Shown here: positions 16,834-25,600 of the stretch, one piece after another
How positions within the stretch are numbered: position 1 is the first letter of the stretch
How the letters are laid out: each line of letters opens with the position of its first letter
Origin: Microbacterium rhizomatis
GTDB lineage: Bacteria > Actinomycetota > Actinomycetes > Actinomycetales > Microbacteriaceae
Assembly (NCBI RefSeq): GCF_008710745.1
Contig: NZ_VYSA01000001.1
Span: 186,001-250,000, forward strand
Length of the DNA stretch: 64,000 nucleotides
Reading direction: 5' to 3'
Position numbers and translations under genes: made by a program
Notes under the pieces: model-generated
Database searches by the model: none
Seen by the model: only the letters and a program-made list of their open reading frames with translations
Told to the model about the DNA's origin: nothing

Positions 16834-18610
16834 GACGCAACTCCTCTTCCACGCTGTCGACGATCTTCGGCAGTTCGTTGATGAGATGGTCCAGGTCTGC
16901 GGCGGAGTACTCGCTGCGGGTGGTTGCGCCGCTGGGGACCGTCTTCTTGATCCGGAGGTCGATCGCGGACTTCACGACCTTGAAGTTCTCACGGGTCTTA
17001 TCGAAGTCGCGGCCGGCGTGCTTGAGGCTGTGCTTGGCGAGGAGCTTGCCGACGGCGGTCTTCACGAGCTCGTCGAGAAGCGCCCGCTTCGCCTTGCGGG
17101 ACGCCTGCTTGGTGGGGGTGATCCGCTGCAGGCGGTCGAACTGCTCACCCGTGCTGATGCCGGCGTCTTTCAGGACTGCGAGCGCCGCTGCGACCTTGGG
17201 GTCGGCGGTGAGCAGGGTGAGGCTCTCGAGCAGGACATCGTCTTGAGCGGTGATCACCGGAAGGCTGCCGCCTCCGCCGTTGCCTCCGGGGCCGGGTTCG
17301 CGGGTCGGGGTGGGTTCGATGAGGTCTTCGTCGATCAGGTTGGCGAAGAACGCCTGGTCGGCTTCGGCGAACTGCTGGAAGTCTGTCCAGACCCCGGTGA
17401 TGTTGCCTCCGACATGGAAGACCACTACTCCGTCGTTGACGGGGTCAAAGGGATCCACGCCGGGGATGGTGCGCATGATGCGGCCGACGAACTGCATGAA
17501 CGGGCCAAGGTTGCTGAAGATGCTGAACACCGCGGCGACGCTGAGGTACGGGTGATCGAAGCCTTCGCCGAGCTTCCGCACTTGCACGATGACGTCGAGC
17601 TCGTGGTTGTCGAGCTTTTCGTGGATGCGCTCGTTCGCCTTCTCCGCGAGCTGGCTATGGACGAAGTCGGCACGCATCCCCAGTTCGCGGTACTTCGCGA
17701 CGACCTGCTTACAGTGCTCCATGTTGAGAGCGGAGGCGATGATCTTCAGGCGGGGCTGTCCGGTGGCCTCTCGCATCTCCTGGAGCTTGCGGATGGATGC
17801 TTCGGCGATCGTGGTGAGGGTGGCCTCGGAACTGACGATGCTGCGTCGGAAGCCGGCATCCTCCTCGCCGAGACGGCGCACCTCATCCAGAGAGACCTCG
17901 ACCTCGGCGTCTCCCTCGTGGCGAACGTAGTGCAGCGTCGTCGGGTTCAGCCGGTATCCGTTGATGCGCTTGACGTACCCCTTCTCGACGGCCTTGGAGA
18001 TCGGGTAGCTGTAGATGACCTCGCCGGTCATCACTTTTCCGTCTGCTCGAGCCGGGGTCGCGCTCACGTTCAGGATTCGCGCATCGGGGAACTTGCGTCG
18101 CAGCACGTCCCAGCTCTCGGCGACGTTGTGGTGGCCCTCGTCGAAGAGGATCAGGTCGAAGAAGTCGCTGGGGAGCTTCGCGAGCCACTTGTTGTTCTCG
18201 CGCTGCAGCTGCTGGATGTTCGTGACGACGATGTCGGCTTCCTCGAGGTCGCCGACGTTGCTCGAGGCGCCGCGGATCTCCGCGGGCTCAGGGAACGGCT
18301 CGCGGTCGAGGACCTTCCGCTTCGTGTAGAAATACTTCGGGTTGCTCGGTGTGAGGTCGCCAAGCAACTGGTCGGCGATCTTCAGGTTCGGCGCGACGAG
18401 CAGGGTGCGCCTCGACCTCGCGGCGAAGGGCGCGAGGGCGAGGAGTCCGGACTTGCCGCACCCCACTGGCAGGACGACCGACACCTCGCGGGCGTCGGCA
18501 GCTTGAAAGTCGTGGTTCTCGATCGCCTCATAGGCGAGGATCTGCGGCTCGCGCAGCTCGGGATTGCCGGCAACCGTGGGCTGCACGACGACGTACTGGT
18601 CGGTCTTCAC
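16826..18610 (-). CDS. SF2 DEAD/DEAH-type helicase (Res-like), putative defence ATPase
   Basis: 594 aa. Motif I VGCGKSG (Lys53), motif II DEGH (158-161), motif III SATP (184-187), then a RecA2 domain ending with motif VI QFVGRIMR. The helicase core is followed by a Gly-rich linker (GPGGNGGGG) and a roughly 140-residue helical C-terminal region. It resembles the helicase subunit of type III-like restriction and other anti-phage systems but carries no nuclease or methylase itself. Start GTG 18610 follows GGAG at 6-nt spacing. It is the first gene of an overlapping operon that runs through zinc-ribbon, HEPN-like, QxK and recombinase genes. Confidence 0.85.
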   Translation of the reverse strand: MKTDQYVVVQPTVAGNPELREPQILAYEAIENHDFQAADAREVSVVLPVGCGKSGLLALAPFAARSRRTLLVAPNLKIADQLLGDLTPSNPKYFYTKRKVLDREPFPEPAEIRGASSNVGDLEEADIVVTNIQQLQRENNKWLAKLPSDFFDLILFDEGHHNVAESWDVLRRKFPDARILNVSATPARADGKVMTGEVIYSYPISKAVEKGYVKRINGYRLNPTTLHYVRHEGDAEVEVSLDEVRRLGEEDAGFRRSIVSSEATLTTIAEASIRKLQEMREATGQPRLKIIASALNMEHCKQVVAKYRELGMRADFVHSQLAEKANERIHEKLDNHELDVIVQVRKLGEGFDHPYLSVAAVFSIFSNLGPFMQFVGRIMRTIPGVDPFDPVNDGVVVFHVGGNITGVWTDFQQFAEADQAFFANLIDEDLIEPTPTREPGPGGNGGGGSLPVITAQDDVLLESLTLLTADPKVAAALAVLKDAGISTGEQFDRLQRITPTKQASRKAKRALLDELVKTAVGKLLAKHSLKHAGRDFDKTRENFKVVKSAIDLRIKKTVPSGATTRSEYSAADLDHLINELPKIVDSVEEELRHG

Positions 18611-18655
18611 TTACTGCTCCGAACATGATGCTGATGGGTTGTTGTTTATGCTGGG

Positions 18656-18685
18656 AGCGGGACCGCCCTCCAAGGCGGCCCCGCT
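18656..18685 (-). terminator. Hairpin between the 41-aa gene and the helicase gene
   Basis: Stem AGCGGG-A-CCGCC, loop CTCCAA, then GGCGG-C-CCCGCT: 11 pairs with one A/C mismatch. It lies after the kinase/41-aa pair and before the helicase start on the minus strand, so it probably terminates or attenuates the upstream transcript. No clear T tract. Confidence 0.55.
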
Positions 18686-18709
18686 TGGTTCACGCGAAGT
18701 CTCAGCCGC

Positions 18710-18835
18710 TCAGCTCTTCTTCTTGTGGACTACCGTCGTTCTCGGGTTGCGCTTCGCGTAGCTGAGCTCCACGAAGCGTCCCGAGACGGCGCTGCGCGCG
18801 TGGCCGCGTGACGCGGCCGGTCTTCCCTTGGGCAT
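18710..18835 (-). CDS. 41-aa conserved small basic protein
   Basis: Begins MPKGRPAASRGHARSAVSGR and ends in a Lys-rich tail; the middle reads FVELSYAKRNPRTTVV. Start ATG 18835 is preceded by AAGGAAGGGGG. Short proteins with an A(V)xGR(F/Y)V...RNPRTTV core recur in actinobacteria, often beside mobile or defence genes, and are of unknown function. It lies 38 bp downstream of the kinase stop and is probably in its transcript. Confidence 0.65.
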   Translation of the reverse strand: MPKGRPAASRGHARSAVSGRFVELSYAKRNPRTTVVHKKKS

Positions 18836-18873
18836 GTCTGTCACCCCCTTCCTTGAGGTCGTGCGAGGGGTCA

Positions 18874-20421
18874 TCAACTGGCCTCGCTTATCCAGTCCGC
18901 AATGCCGATCCGGATCGCCGGCGGCAGCGTGCGAACGGTGAAGTCGGTGATCGACCAGGCGACCTGGTTGCGGCTTACCGATCGCAACCCCTCGATGGCG
19001 GCCATCGACATCTCTTCCGACTTGACGTCCTGCAGGACTGAGACCAGCACGTCCCGCACGTGCCAGCGGTTGTGGTCCGGGCCGAGGATGGCAAGGGCGG
19101 CGACCGCCATGCGCAGGATGCTGGAGTCGCCGGTGACATCGACGGCGCGGCGCATGAAGTTCGCGAGCACGTCGCAGTACTCGAACGAGAAGCCTGTGCG
19201 CTTGACGTAGTCGGTGAACCGCTCGAACAGACGACGGAACGCGCCACGGTCCCGGTTCCACAGGAACTCGATGGACGACGAGGTGCACCACGGCAGGACG
19301 CGGCTGAGCGCCTTCATGTCATCCTCGTCGGATTCGTCGAGAAGCGTGGCCCACTCGAGCATCTCGATCAGATCGGCCGGTGTCGTCGACGGGCTCAGCA
19401 TCCGGTCGCGGAGTCGTTCAGCGGTCTGTTCGCGCGATTCCCAGGTCTCGTACTCCTGGTGAGTGCCGAGCGAACGCTCGAGCGCCTCGAGGAACTCGGC
19501 GACAGAACCGTACCGGCTGGCAGGGTTGTTCGCGGTGGCGCGCTCGACGACGGGTCGCAGGGGCCCTGCTGCCATCTCGGTATTCACCGGGTACTCCTGG
19601 GTCACGAGTTCCTGCAGGATCTTGCCGAGACTGTAGACGTCCGAGCGGTGATCGGCGCTGCGCGCTCGCGCCCACTGCTCGGGGGCTGCGTACACCCAGG
19701 AGCCCATGCCTGCCCGGAGCGTCGATGTCAGAGGCGTGGTGCCCCGCTCGGCCTCGACCGCCAGCCCGAAGTCGGAGACGGCCCATTCGCCGCTCTCGAG
19801 ACGGAGCACGTTCGCCGGCTTCAGATCACGGTGGTAGACGCCGTTGCTGTGGATGTATGTGAGTCCGGCGCAGATCTGGCGCATGATGTCCACGATCAGT
19901 GGCGGGTTGCCGTCGACCTTCTCGATGAAGTCCGCCAGGCTGCCCTGCGCCAACGGCATCGCGTACCAGACGTCCTGCTCGTCTGTCTCGCCCTGCGCGA
20001 TCACGGAGATCACGTTGGGATGGGTAAGCCCTTCCAGCAGCCGCAGTTCTCGCTTGAAGCGGCTGATCGCCTCCGGGTCCACGGTTGCCGTGTCCCGCAG
20101 GACCTTGACCGCAACGAGGTTCCCGGTCTTCCGGTCGGTCGCGCGGAAGACGTCGGCGAATCCGCCGCTTCCGATTGCCGGAAGTTCGAGGATGAACCGC
20201 CCGCCCAGGGTCCTGACGGTGAGGTCGGACTTCGGGCGTCCGGCCTTCCTCTGACGCAGGCCGGATCCGTTCCAGGCCTTGACCACGTCCAGATCCCAGA
20301 TCGGGCCCTGAGCGATCTCCCCGACCGCATCCGGGAAGTCGGGTCGCTGTCGCAGCGCAGCGATCCGCTGGGGCGTCACTCCCAGTTCTTCCGCCACTTC
20401 GCTCAGCCCGCCGAGCCTCAT
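18874..20421 (-). CDS. Serine/threonine protein kinase with N-terminal HTH and C-terminal helical region
   Basis: 515 aa, no membrane helix, unlike the usual PknB-type receptor kinases. Residues 5-50 look like an AlpA/MerR-like helix-turn-helix (LSEVAEELGVTPQRIAAL and PIWDLDVVKAW). The kinase core has GSGGFAD (84-90), VAVK with Lys106, HRDLKPANV (197-205), DFG (217-219) and APEQW. Residues about 350-515 are helical, HEAT-like. Start ATG 20421 follows GGGAG at 8 nt; the frame is open much farther upstream but without coding character. The position next to a helicase/HEPN/nuclease operon suggests phosphorylation-based immunity or its control (inference). Confidence 0.85.
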   Translation of the reverse strand: MRLGGLSEVAEELGVTPQRIAALRQRPDFPDAVGEIAQGPIWDLDVVKAWNGSGLRQRKAGRPKSDLTVRTLGGRFILELPAIGSGGFADVFRATDRKTGNLVAVKVLRDTATVDPEAISRFKRELRLLEGLTHPNVISVIAQGETDEQDVWYAMPLAQGSLADFIEKVDGNPPLIVDIMRQICAGLTYIHSNGVYHRDLKPANVLRLESGEWAVSDFGLAVEAERGTTPLTSTLRAGMGSWVYAAPEQWARARSADHRSDVYSLGKILQELVTQEYPVNTEMAAGPLRPVVERATANNPASRYGSVAEFLEALERSLGTHQEYETWESREQTAERLRDRMLSPSTTPADLIEMLEWATLLDESDEDDMKALSRVLPWCTSSSIEFLWNRDRGAFRRLFERFTDYVKRTGFSFEYCDVLANFMRRAVDVTGDSSILRMAVAALAILGPDHNRWHVRDVLVSVLQDVKSEEMSMAAIEGLRSVSRNQVAWSITDFTVRTLPPAIRIGIADWISEAS

Positions 20422-20462
20422 GAGCCGCTCCCGCAGCCCTCGAAATTGTTGTCCATAGAACA

Positions 20463-20471
20463 AGTATACCA
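20463..20471 (-). promoter_or_regulatory. Candidate extended -10 promoter of the kinase gene
   Basis: On the minus strand TGGTATACT (TGn-TATACT), about 42 bp before the kinase ATG, in a locally AT-rich stretch. No -35 at ideal spacing is seen: TTGAGA is 21 bp upstream. Confidence 0.4.
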
Positions 20472-20580
20472 CGGAAATGGTTTGACGTGTCTCAACTATT
20501 ATGTATCCCGACGGTGGGATGACAGCGAACGCGACATGGGCCTCGGCATCGGTTGTGGTGGGGGAGTCGGTCGCGTCACG

Positions 20581-21480
20581 ATGTTTTCTATGAGTGAGCC
20601 GGAGTCGAAAGGCCCAGTGGTGGCCGCGGTCGTGGGGACGCTGTTGCCCGGCGACGTGGGCAAGCCGTTCACCGACGCTGACCGGATACGAGCGATGGTC
20701 TCGCACGACTGGCAGATGCTGGGTGCTCAGTACGAGTGGGCAGAAATACACGGCGTGAGCAAGGGACTGCCTCACGGCTACTTCGCGGATCTGTTGGGCC
20801 GTGCGGCCGCCGCCGGTGAGCAGCTTGGACTCGCGTTCGCTGCGCTCCGTGATGCTGAGGTTTGGCGCGATACCGCTACAGAGCCCGCGACCGCAAACCA
20901 TCGCAATATCGCCGGCCGTGCAGTCGCCGAAGCATCCGGGCTGTGGGCTGTGAGTGCCGGCCATGCCGTAGTGAACGTGGTGGCTCGCGTCGTCCGCATC
21001 CACAGCAAAGCTGCGGGTCTCGACGTGAAGCTTAGCTGGACCGGCCTCCCGGCGCCGTTCGATTCCGGACGACTCGCAAACCTCTCCCTCAATCCGGAGA
21101 CAGTGAAGTACATCCTGGCGGCTGCCCGGCAGACGGGAACGGTCGCGCTGGCGGATCTCGTCGAGCCGCTGGACGATCTCGTGAAAAGCGCAGCTTGGGC
21201 TGCGCTGGCAGCCCGGCGAGACGCGGGATATCACCGCCTGCGACCCCAGAGCATCGAAGGCGGGGTGCCGTCTGTAAACCCGTGGGCGACCGACCAGGCC
21301 GCGGGAACGCTGACCCTGAGCGTGTCGACGTTCTCGGACTACGTACCGCCCGTGCTCGAAGAGGTGGTGACCGAGACGCACGCCGGCTATGAAGCACTCT
21401 CGTCGGCAATGCGCGACGTGCACGACCGTCTGCCCGAGGCGCTGCGAGCCGCGGGCGTCCCCATCTGGCGCACGCCCTGA
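20581..21480 (+). CDS. Unknown 299-aa protein divergent from the kinase
   Basis: Predicted mostly helical with no signal peptide, membrane helix or catalytic motif that I recognise. Ala-rich middle (AEASGLWAVSAGHAVVNVVA) and a C-terminal region with SVSTFSDYVPPVLEEVV. The start is uncertain: ATG 20581 and ATG 20590 are both possible, and a GGGGAG lies a little far upstream. It shares an intergenic region of about 160 bp with the divergent kinase, which suggests common control, and is followed after about 34 bp by the split nuclease-like gene. Confidence 0.55.
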   Translation: MFSMSEPESKGPVVAAVVGTLLPGDVGKPFTDADRIRAMVSHDWQMLGAQYEWAEIHGVSKGLPHGYFADLLGRAAAAGEQLGLAFAALRDAEVWRDTATEPATANHRNIAGRAVAEASGLWAVSAGHAVVNVVARVVRIHSKAAGLDVKLSWTGLPAPFDSGRLANLSLNPETVKYILAAARQTGTVALADLVEPLDDLVKSAAWAALAARRDAGYHRLRPQSIEGGVPSVNPWATDQAAGTLTLSVSTFSDYVPPVLEEVVTETHAGYEALSSAMRDVHDRLPEALRAAGVPIWRTP

Positions 21481-21514
21481 CGATCGCTGTGTGTGCGAGG
21501 AAGGCGTGAGGCTG

Positions 21515-22372
21515 GTGTCCAGAAGGGAAGAAGAACACGCGAGGCTGATGCTGTCGGATGAGCTCGGTGTGGAGTTTCGACTGTATGACGACGGCTCCAA
21601 GTCGAACATGCCCGACCTGCTATCCGAGGACGGGAAACACGTCGCGGAAGTGATCACGACCACACCGTCTGCCATTCGCGAAGCAGAACAACGCCTCGCT
21701 CCGACGGCGGAGCCGACACTGCCGCACTGCGTGTGGGTGATGATCCCGTACATGATCTTGGGAGGCGCAACTAGAGACGTGCGCAGCAAGATCAGGGCGG
21801 ATGTCCTTCGGTGGACTGTCGAAGCCGGCTGCGAATATCACTGGTCATCTCGCGACGAGTGACTGTTGCTCCCGGGGGTAGATCCTGTCCCGATCCTCGG
21901 ACTCGCGGTCTACGACGACGGTGTCCAAGTGATGTGTGCTCAGCGCTGCCAGCATCCGCACACGGAGCCTCATCAGATCAGGTGGTCTGTTACGCATGCA
22001 CCGTCGCCCGATGATCCATGGGCGTTGATTCGACAGTCATTGCACATCGTCGATAAGGAGCAGCGAGGGGGAGTGCGAGCCATAGGTGAAAAGCTGGACG
22101 GGTACCCGAATAAGCACCTCGTGATGTACCCATTCGGTCCGCCCGGGAACCTGACGGCAGCGTTCAGCCGTTACTCGCCCCCGCCCAATCCGCGCGACCT
22201 GATGCCCCCGCAACTGAATCCGCCCCTTGTGGACGTTCATCTTTGGCTCATGTATCGGTACGAGGACCGCGACGTCACAGAGGGACTACACGTCTGCAGT
22301 GGCCTCTGGGCGAGGTTCGGAACCAGCCTTCCCAAGCTCCCGCTCCGGCAGCTCCATTACAGGGATGGCTGA
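21515..22372 (+). pseudogene. Nuclease-like gene split by an in-frame TGA
   Basis: One frame interrupted once. The first part (GTG 21515, RBS GAGGAAGG, to TGA 21860-21862) has MPDLLSEDGKHVAEVITTTP, a D...ExV/T pattern like a restriction-endonuclease fold. The second part runs in the same frame from 21863 to 22372 and includes GYPNKHLVMYPFG, consistent with the C-terminal half of the same family. A CGA to TGA change would explain the stop. The TTG at 21866 could restart translation, so two separate polypeptides are possible. The nuclease call is tentative. Confidence 0.5.
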
Positions 22373-22637
22373 GAATCCAGGCGATTCTCCGGCCATCTCT
22401 AGGAGCGGGTAAGTCCCGATCAGAGGCTACTTAAGCGGAGAAAATGTAGGGGGTATTGCAGCGAATACCACATGGAATCTCTGACCCAGGTAGTTGCGGG
22501 CGCTCTGAGCAACAGCCAGGTCGTCCGCAGAGGCCAGAACTCGGCTGCGGCTGTGCGACGTCGCGTGGGCCGATCCGCGCACCTGCTCTGAGGACGGTCG
22601 CTTCCCACCGTCCTTTGCAGAGTCAGGAGGACGGCCC
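22373..22637. other. Right junction of the recombinase block, non-coding
   Basis: 265 bp without a convincing gene. It contains the right 22-bp repeat (22464-22485), immediately preceded by GGTATT-GCAGCG-AATACC, an inverted repeat that overlaps the repeat. The ribosome-binding site of the surface-protein gene (AGGAGG, about 22626-22631) is at its right end. A short minus-strand frame across it shows no family resemblance. Confidence 0.5.
22464..22485. repeat. att-like direct repeat, right
   Basis: Matches 9926-9947 at 21 of 22 positions. It is embedded in a small palindromic context (GGTATT...AATACC). Confidence 0.6.
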
Positions 22638-25600
22638 ATGTCAATGTCGATCGCATCCCCACCCGAGCCCCCAGGTGTGCATCCGCCCGGCGCGGTGATC
22701 CGTCGTCTCGCTGCGGTCCTCGTCGCGCTACTCGTGCTGGCTGGGACGGTCGTGCTCGGTGCGGTGCCGGCTCACGCGGGCAGCCTGGGGACGGGCTACT
22801 ACGGTGACTCGGGTTTCCTGGGGGCGTACAACACGGACGTCGACGGCAGGCAGGGGTACTGCATCGACCTCGGCGCGAACTCCCCGTTCGATCCCACATC
22901 GGGGCCGCAGACGGTGACCTCCCTGGACTCGCTCTCGCGTCAGCAGCTCGCGGAGCTGAACTACGTGCTGGACAGGTGGGGGCAGTCCGGCGACCCGAAT
23001 CTCACGGCGGCGGTCGCGCTGTATGTGTGGTCGGTCGCCGATCCGGGCGTCTACAACAGCCACGGGATGTCCGGCGATGACTACTACGTGGCCCGCGCGC
23101 CTGTCGGCGTGCGCGGCACGATCCTGGCGAACCTCGCCGTCATGCGGCAGGAGGCCGCCGTCAACGCGGTCACCGATCCGTCGCTGTCGGTGAGCATCGC
23201 CATGTCGGACCAGTACGCCGGCACGGTGACGGTCGCCGCTCATCCCGCGTCGCTGCAGGGCGGGGCGGCGCTGACGGGCGCGGTGTTCGTCGACGGGTCG
23301 TCGTCGCGCACGCTCGGCGTCGGGCAGTACGGCATCACGGGCACCCCGGCCGACGGGGTGCCGTCGTACCGGATCGAGGCGAGCATGAGCGTCGCCGCGG
23401 CCGGCTACGGGGCGCAGGTCGACCTCTACACGACACCGGGCGCGCAGCGCCTCATCGCCGCCGTCGCCGGTTCTTCGACCGGGCTGTCGGTCCAGGCGCA
23501 GACGCCGATGATCGACCTGGACTTCCAGCCGCAGATCGCCACGCAGGTGTCCTCTCGCTACGTCGCCGAGGGCGACGCCTTCACCGACCAGCTCTTCGTG
23601 ACGCTCTCCAAGGGGACGTGGATCAGGCTCGACGGCGTGCCGATTCCGATCACCGCGACCGGCACGCTGTTCGGCCCGTTCGACGAGCAGCCCGCCGAGG
23701 CCGACGCGGCGCCTGCTGGCGCGCCGGTGGCCGGGCAGGAGACGGTCACGCTGACCGGCGCGGGCTCGTACACCTCGCCGGGCACGGTCGTCGCGGCCGA
23801 GTCCGGCTTCTACACCTGGGTCTGGACGATCGACAAGGCGGCACAGGGTGTGAACGGCCGGTATCTGACCGACTCGTTCGCGGATCGCTTCGGGCAGATG
23901 CCGGAGAGCAGCGTCGTGCCGTTCCAGCCGGTCGCCATGTCGGAGGCGGATCAGCACCTCGCCGTGCCCGGTGACGCGCTGACCGACACGATCACGGTGT
24001 CCAGCGCGAACGGCGCGTGGCTCAAGCGCGACGGGGCGTTCATCCCCGTCGTGTTCGAGGGAACCGCTTATCAGGTGCCGGGCACCCTGCCGCCGACGCA
24101 GGCCGTCCTCGCCGAGACGGGCGCGGTGCCGCTTGGCACGGTGACGATCACGGCCGACGGTCCCGGCGTTTACACCTCGCCGGAGGTCGTGGCACCGCAG
24201 GGCGGATTCGTGACCTGGGTGTGGCGGGCGCACAAGGCGACACAGCCGGAGTGGGTGCGTGACTACCTCGCGGCGGACTGGACCGACGAGTACGGCATCA
24301 CGGTCGAGACGACCTCGGTGCGCTGGCCCATCGTGACGACCTCGCTGATGCGCGAGTACAACGTCCATCCGGGCGGCAGGGCGTTCGACACGGTGACGGT
24401 CACGGGCTTCCCCGCCAACCACGGGCAGTTCGCGGGCGACGGGTACTGGCAGGCCGACAACGACGAGGTGACCCACACGGTCTATGGGCCGTTCGCCACG
24501 GATGCCGTGCTTACGGACGACCTCGACCTGTCCGACGCGCCCTTGCTGACTTCGATCACGACCCCGGCGCGCAACGGCGTCTACCGGCTCGGCTACACCG
24601 ATGCCGACCGGATCGAGCCGTCTGAGCCCGGCTTCTACGTGCTGGTCACGACCTTCGACGGCGACGACCGAGTGCAGCCGTATCGCTCGTCGCCGGCCGA
24701 CGTGCTCGAGAGGTTCTTCGTCCCGCCGACGCCGGAGGTCGAGCTGCCCGTCACGGTCATCACCCAGGCGACGGCGACCGCGCGGGTGGGCGAGCCGTTC
24801 GCGGACACCGCCCTGGTGCAGGGCACGATCCCCGAGGGGGCGTATCTCCAGTTCCGCGCCTACGGCCCCGAGCCGGCCGACGCGGAGCCGAACTGCACGA
24901 GCGCGTTCTACCAGAGCGAGCAGATCGCGGTCACCCAGCCCGGCGTCTACGCCTCGGGCCAGACCACGACCGACCAGCCCGGCAACGTGTACTGGATCGA
25001 GACGCTCTACGACGCGGACGGGACGATCCTCGTCGAGGGCACCTGCGGGGCGCCCGGCGAGACGACCGTCATCACCGAGCAGCCCGAGCAGCTGACGGTC
25101 ACGACACAGGCCGTTGCCGAGGTCACCCTCGGCGAGCCCGCGCATGACCTCGCCCGTGTCAGCGGGACGGTCCCGGACGGTTCGACGCTCGTGTTCGAGG
25201 CATACCGGCAGGACGGGGAGACCGCGACCTGCACGGACGCCGAGCTCGCGTTCCGCAGCGACCCGATCGCCCTCGACGGTCCAGGCGACTACACCTCCGA
25301 GGCTGTCGTCTTCGAGCAGGCCGGCACGTACTACTGGATCGAGACGCTGTTCGACGCGAACGGCGATGAGATCCACCGTGGGCTGTGCGGAGCGCCCGAC
25401 GAGACCACAACCGTCGTCTCCGTGCCGACCGTCCCGAAGACCCCGGAGCTGCCGCCGTCGCTGGCGCTGACCGGCGCTGGGGATTGGATGTTCCCGTTCG
25501 GGATCGCCGGCGGCATCTTCGCCTTGGCCGGCATCCTCACACTGTGGTTCGGCCGACGCCTGGCGATCTACCGCGAGCGTCACGGTTACGTGCGAGAGGA

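Larger units (their letters stand above)
9926..22485. mobile_element. Recombinase-bearing defence-like genomic island
   Basis: A 12.56-kb block bounded by the 22-bp repeat. It contains two serine recombinases, an XRE-ImmA pair, a kinase, a helicase operon with HEPN- and nuclease-like proteins, and a broken nuclease-like gene. The left end lies in tadA. The right flank does not resume tadA, so either the block is one part of a larger integrated element (the relaxase and prim-pol genes farther right suggest this) or the locus was rearranged after insertion. Boundaries are inferred from the repeat only. Confidence 0.55.

Noticed and set aside
20482..20510. A plus-strand promoter (TTGACG ... TATGTA) for the 299-aa gene
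   Set aside because: Spacing between the two hexamers is too short for a sigma-70-type promoter.
18874..21789. A 971-codon version of the kinase frame
   Set aside because: The extra N-terminal part is antisense to the 299-aa gene and lacks coding character; ATG 20421 has a good RBS.
22427..22639. A 70-codon minus-strand frame over the right junction repeat
   Set aside because: No RBS, no family resemblance, and it crosses the repeat; not supported as a gene.
22728..25583. A 951-codon open frame antisense to the surface-protein gene
   Set aside because: High-GC third-position shadow: composition is Arg/Asp/Val/His-rich noise, with no motif and no RBS; the sense frame has a signal peptide, repeats and anchor.
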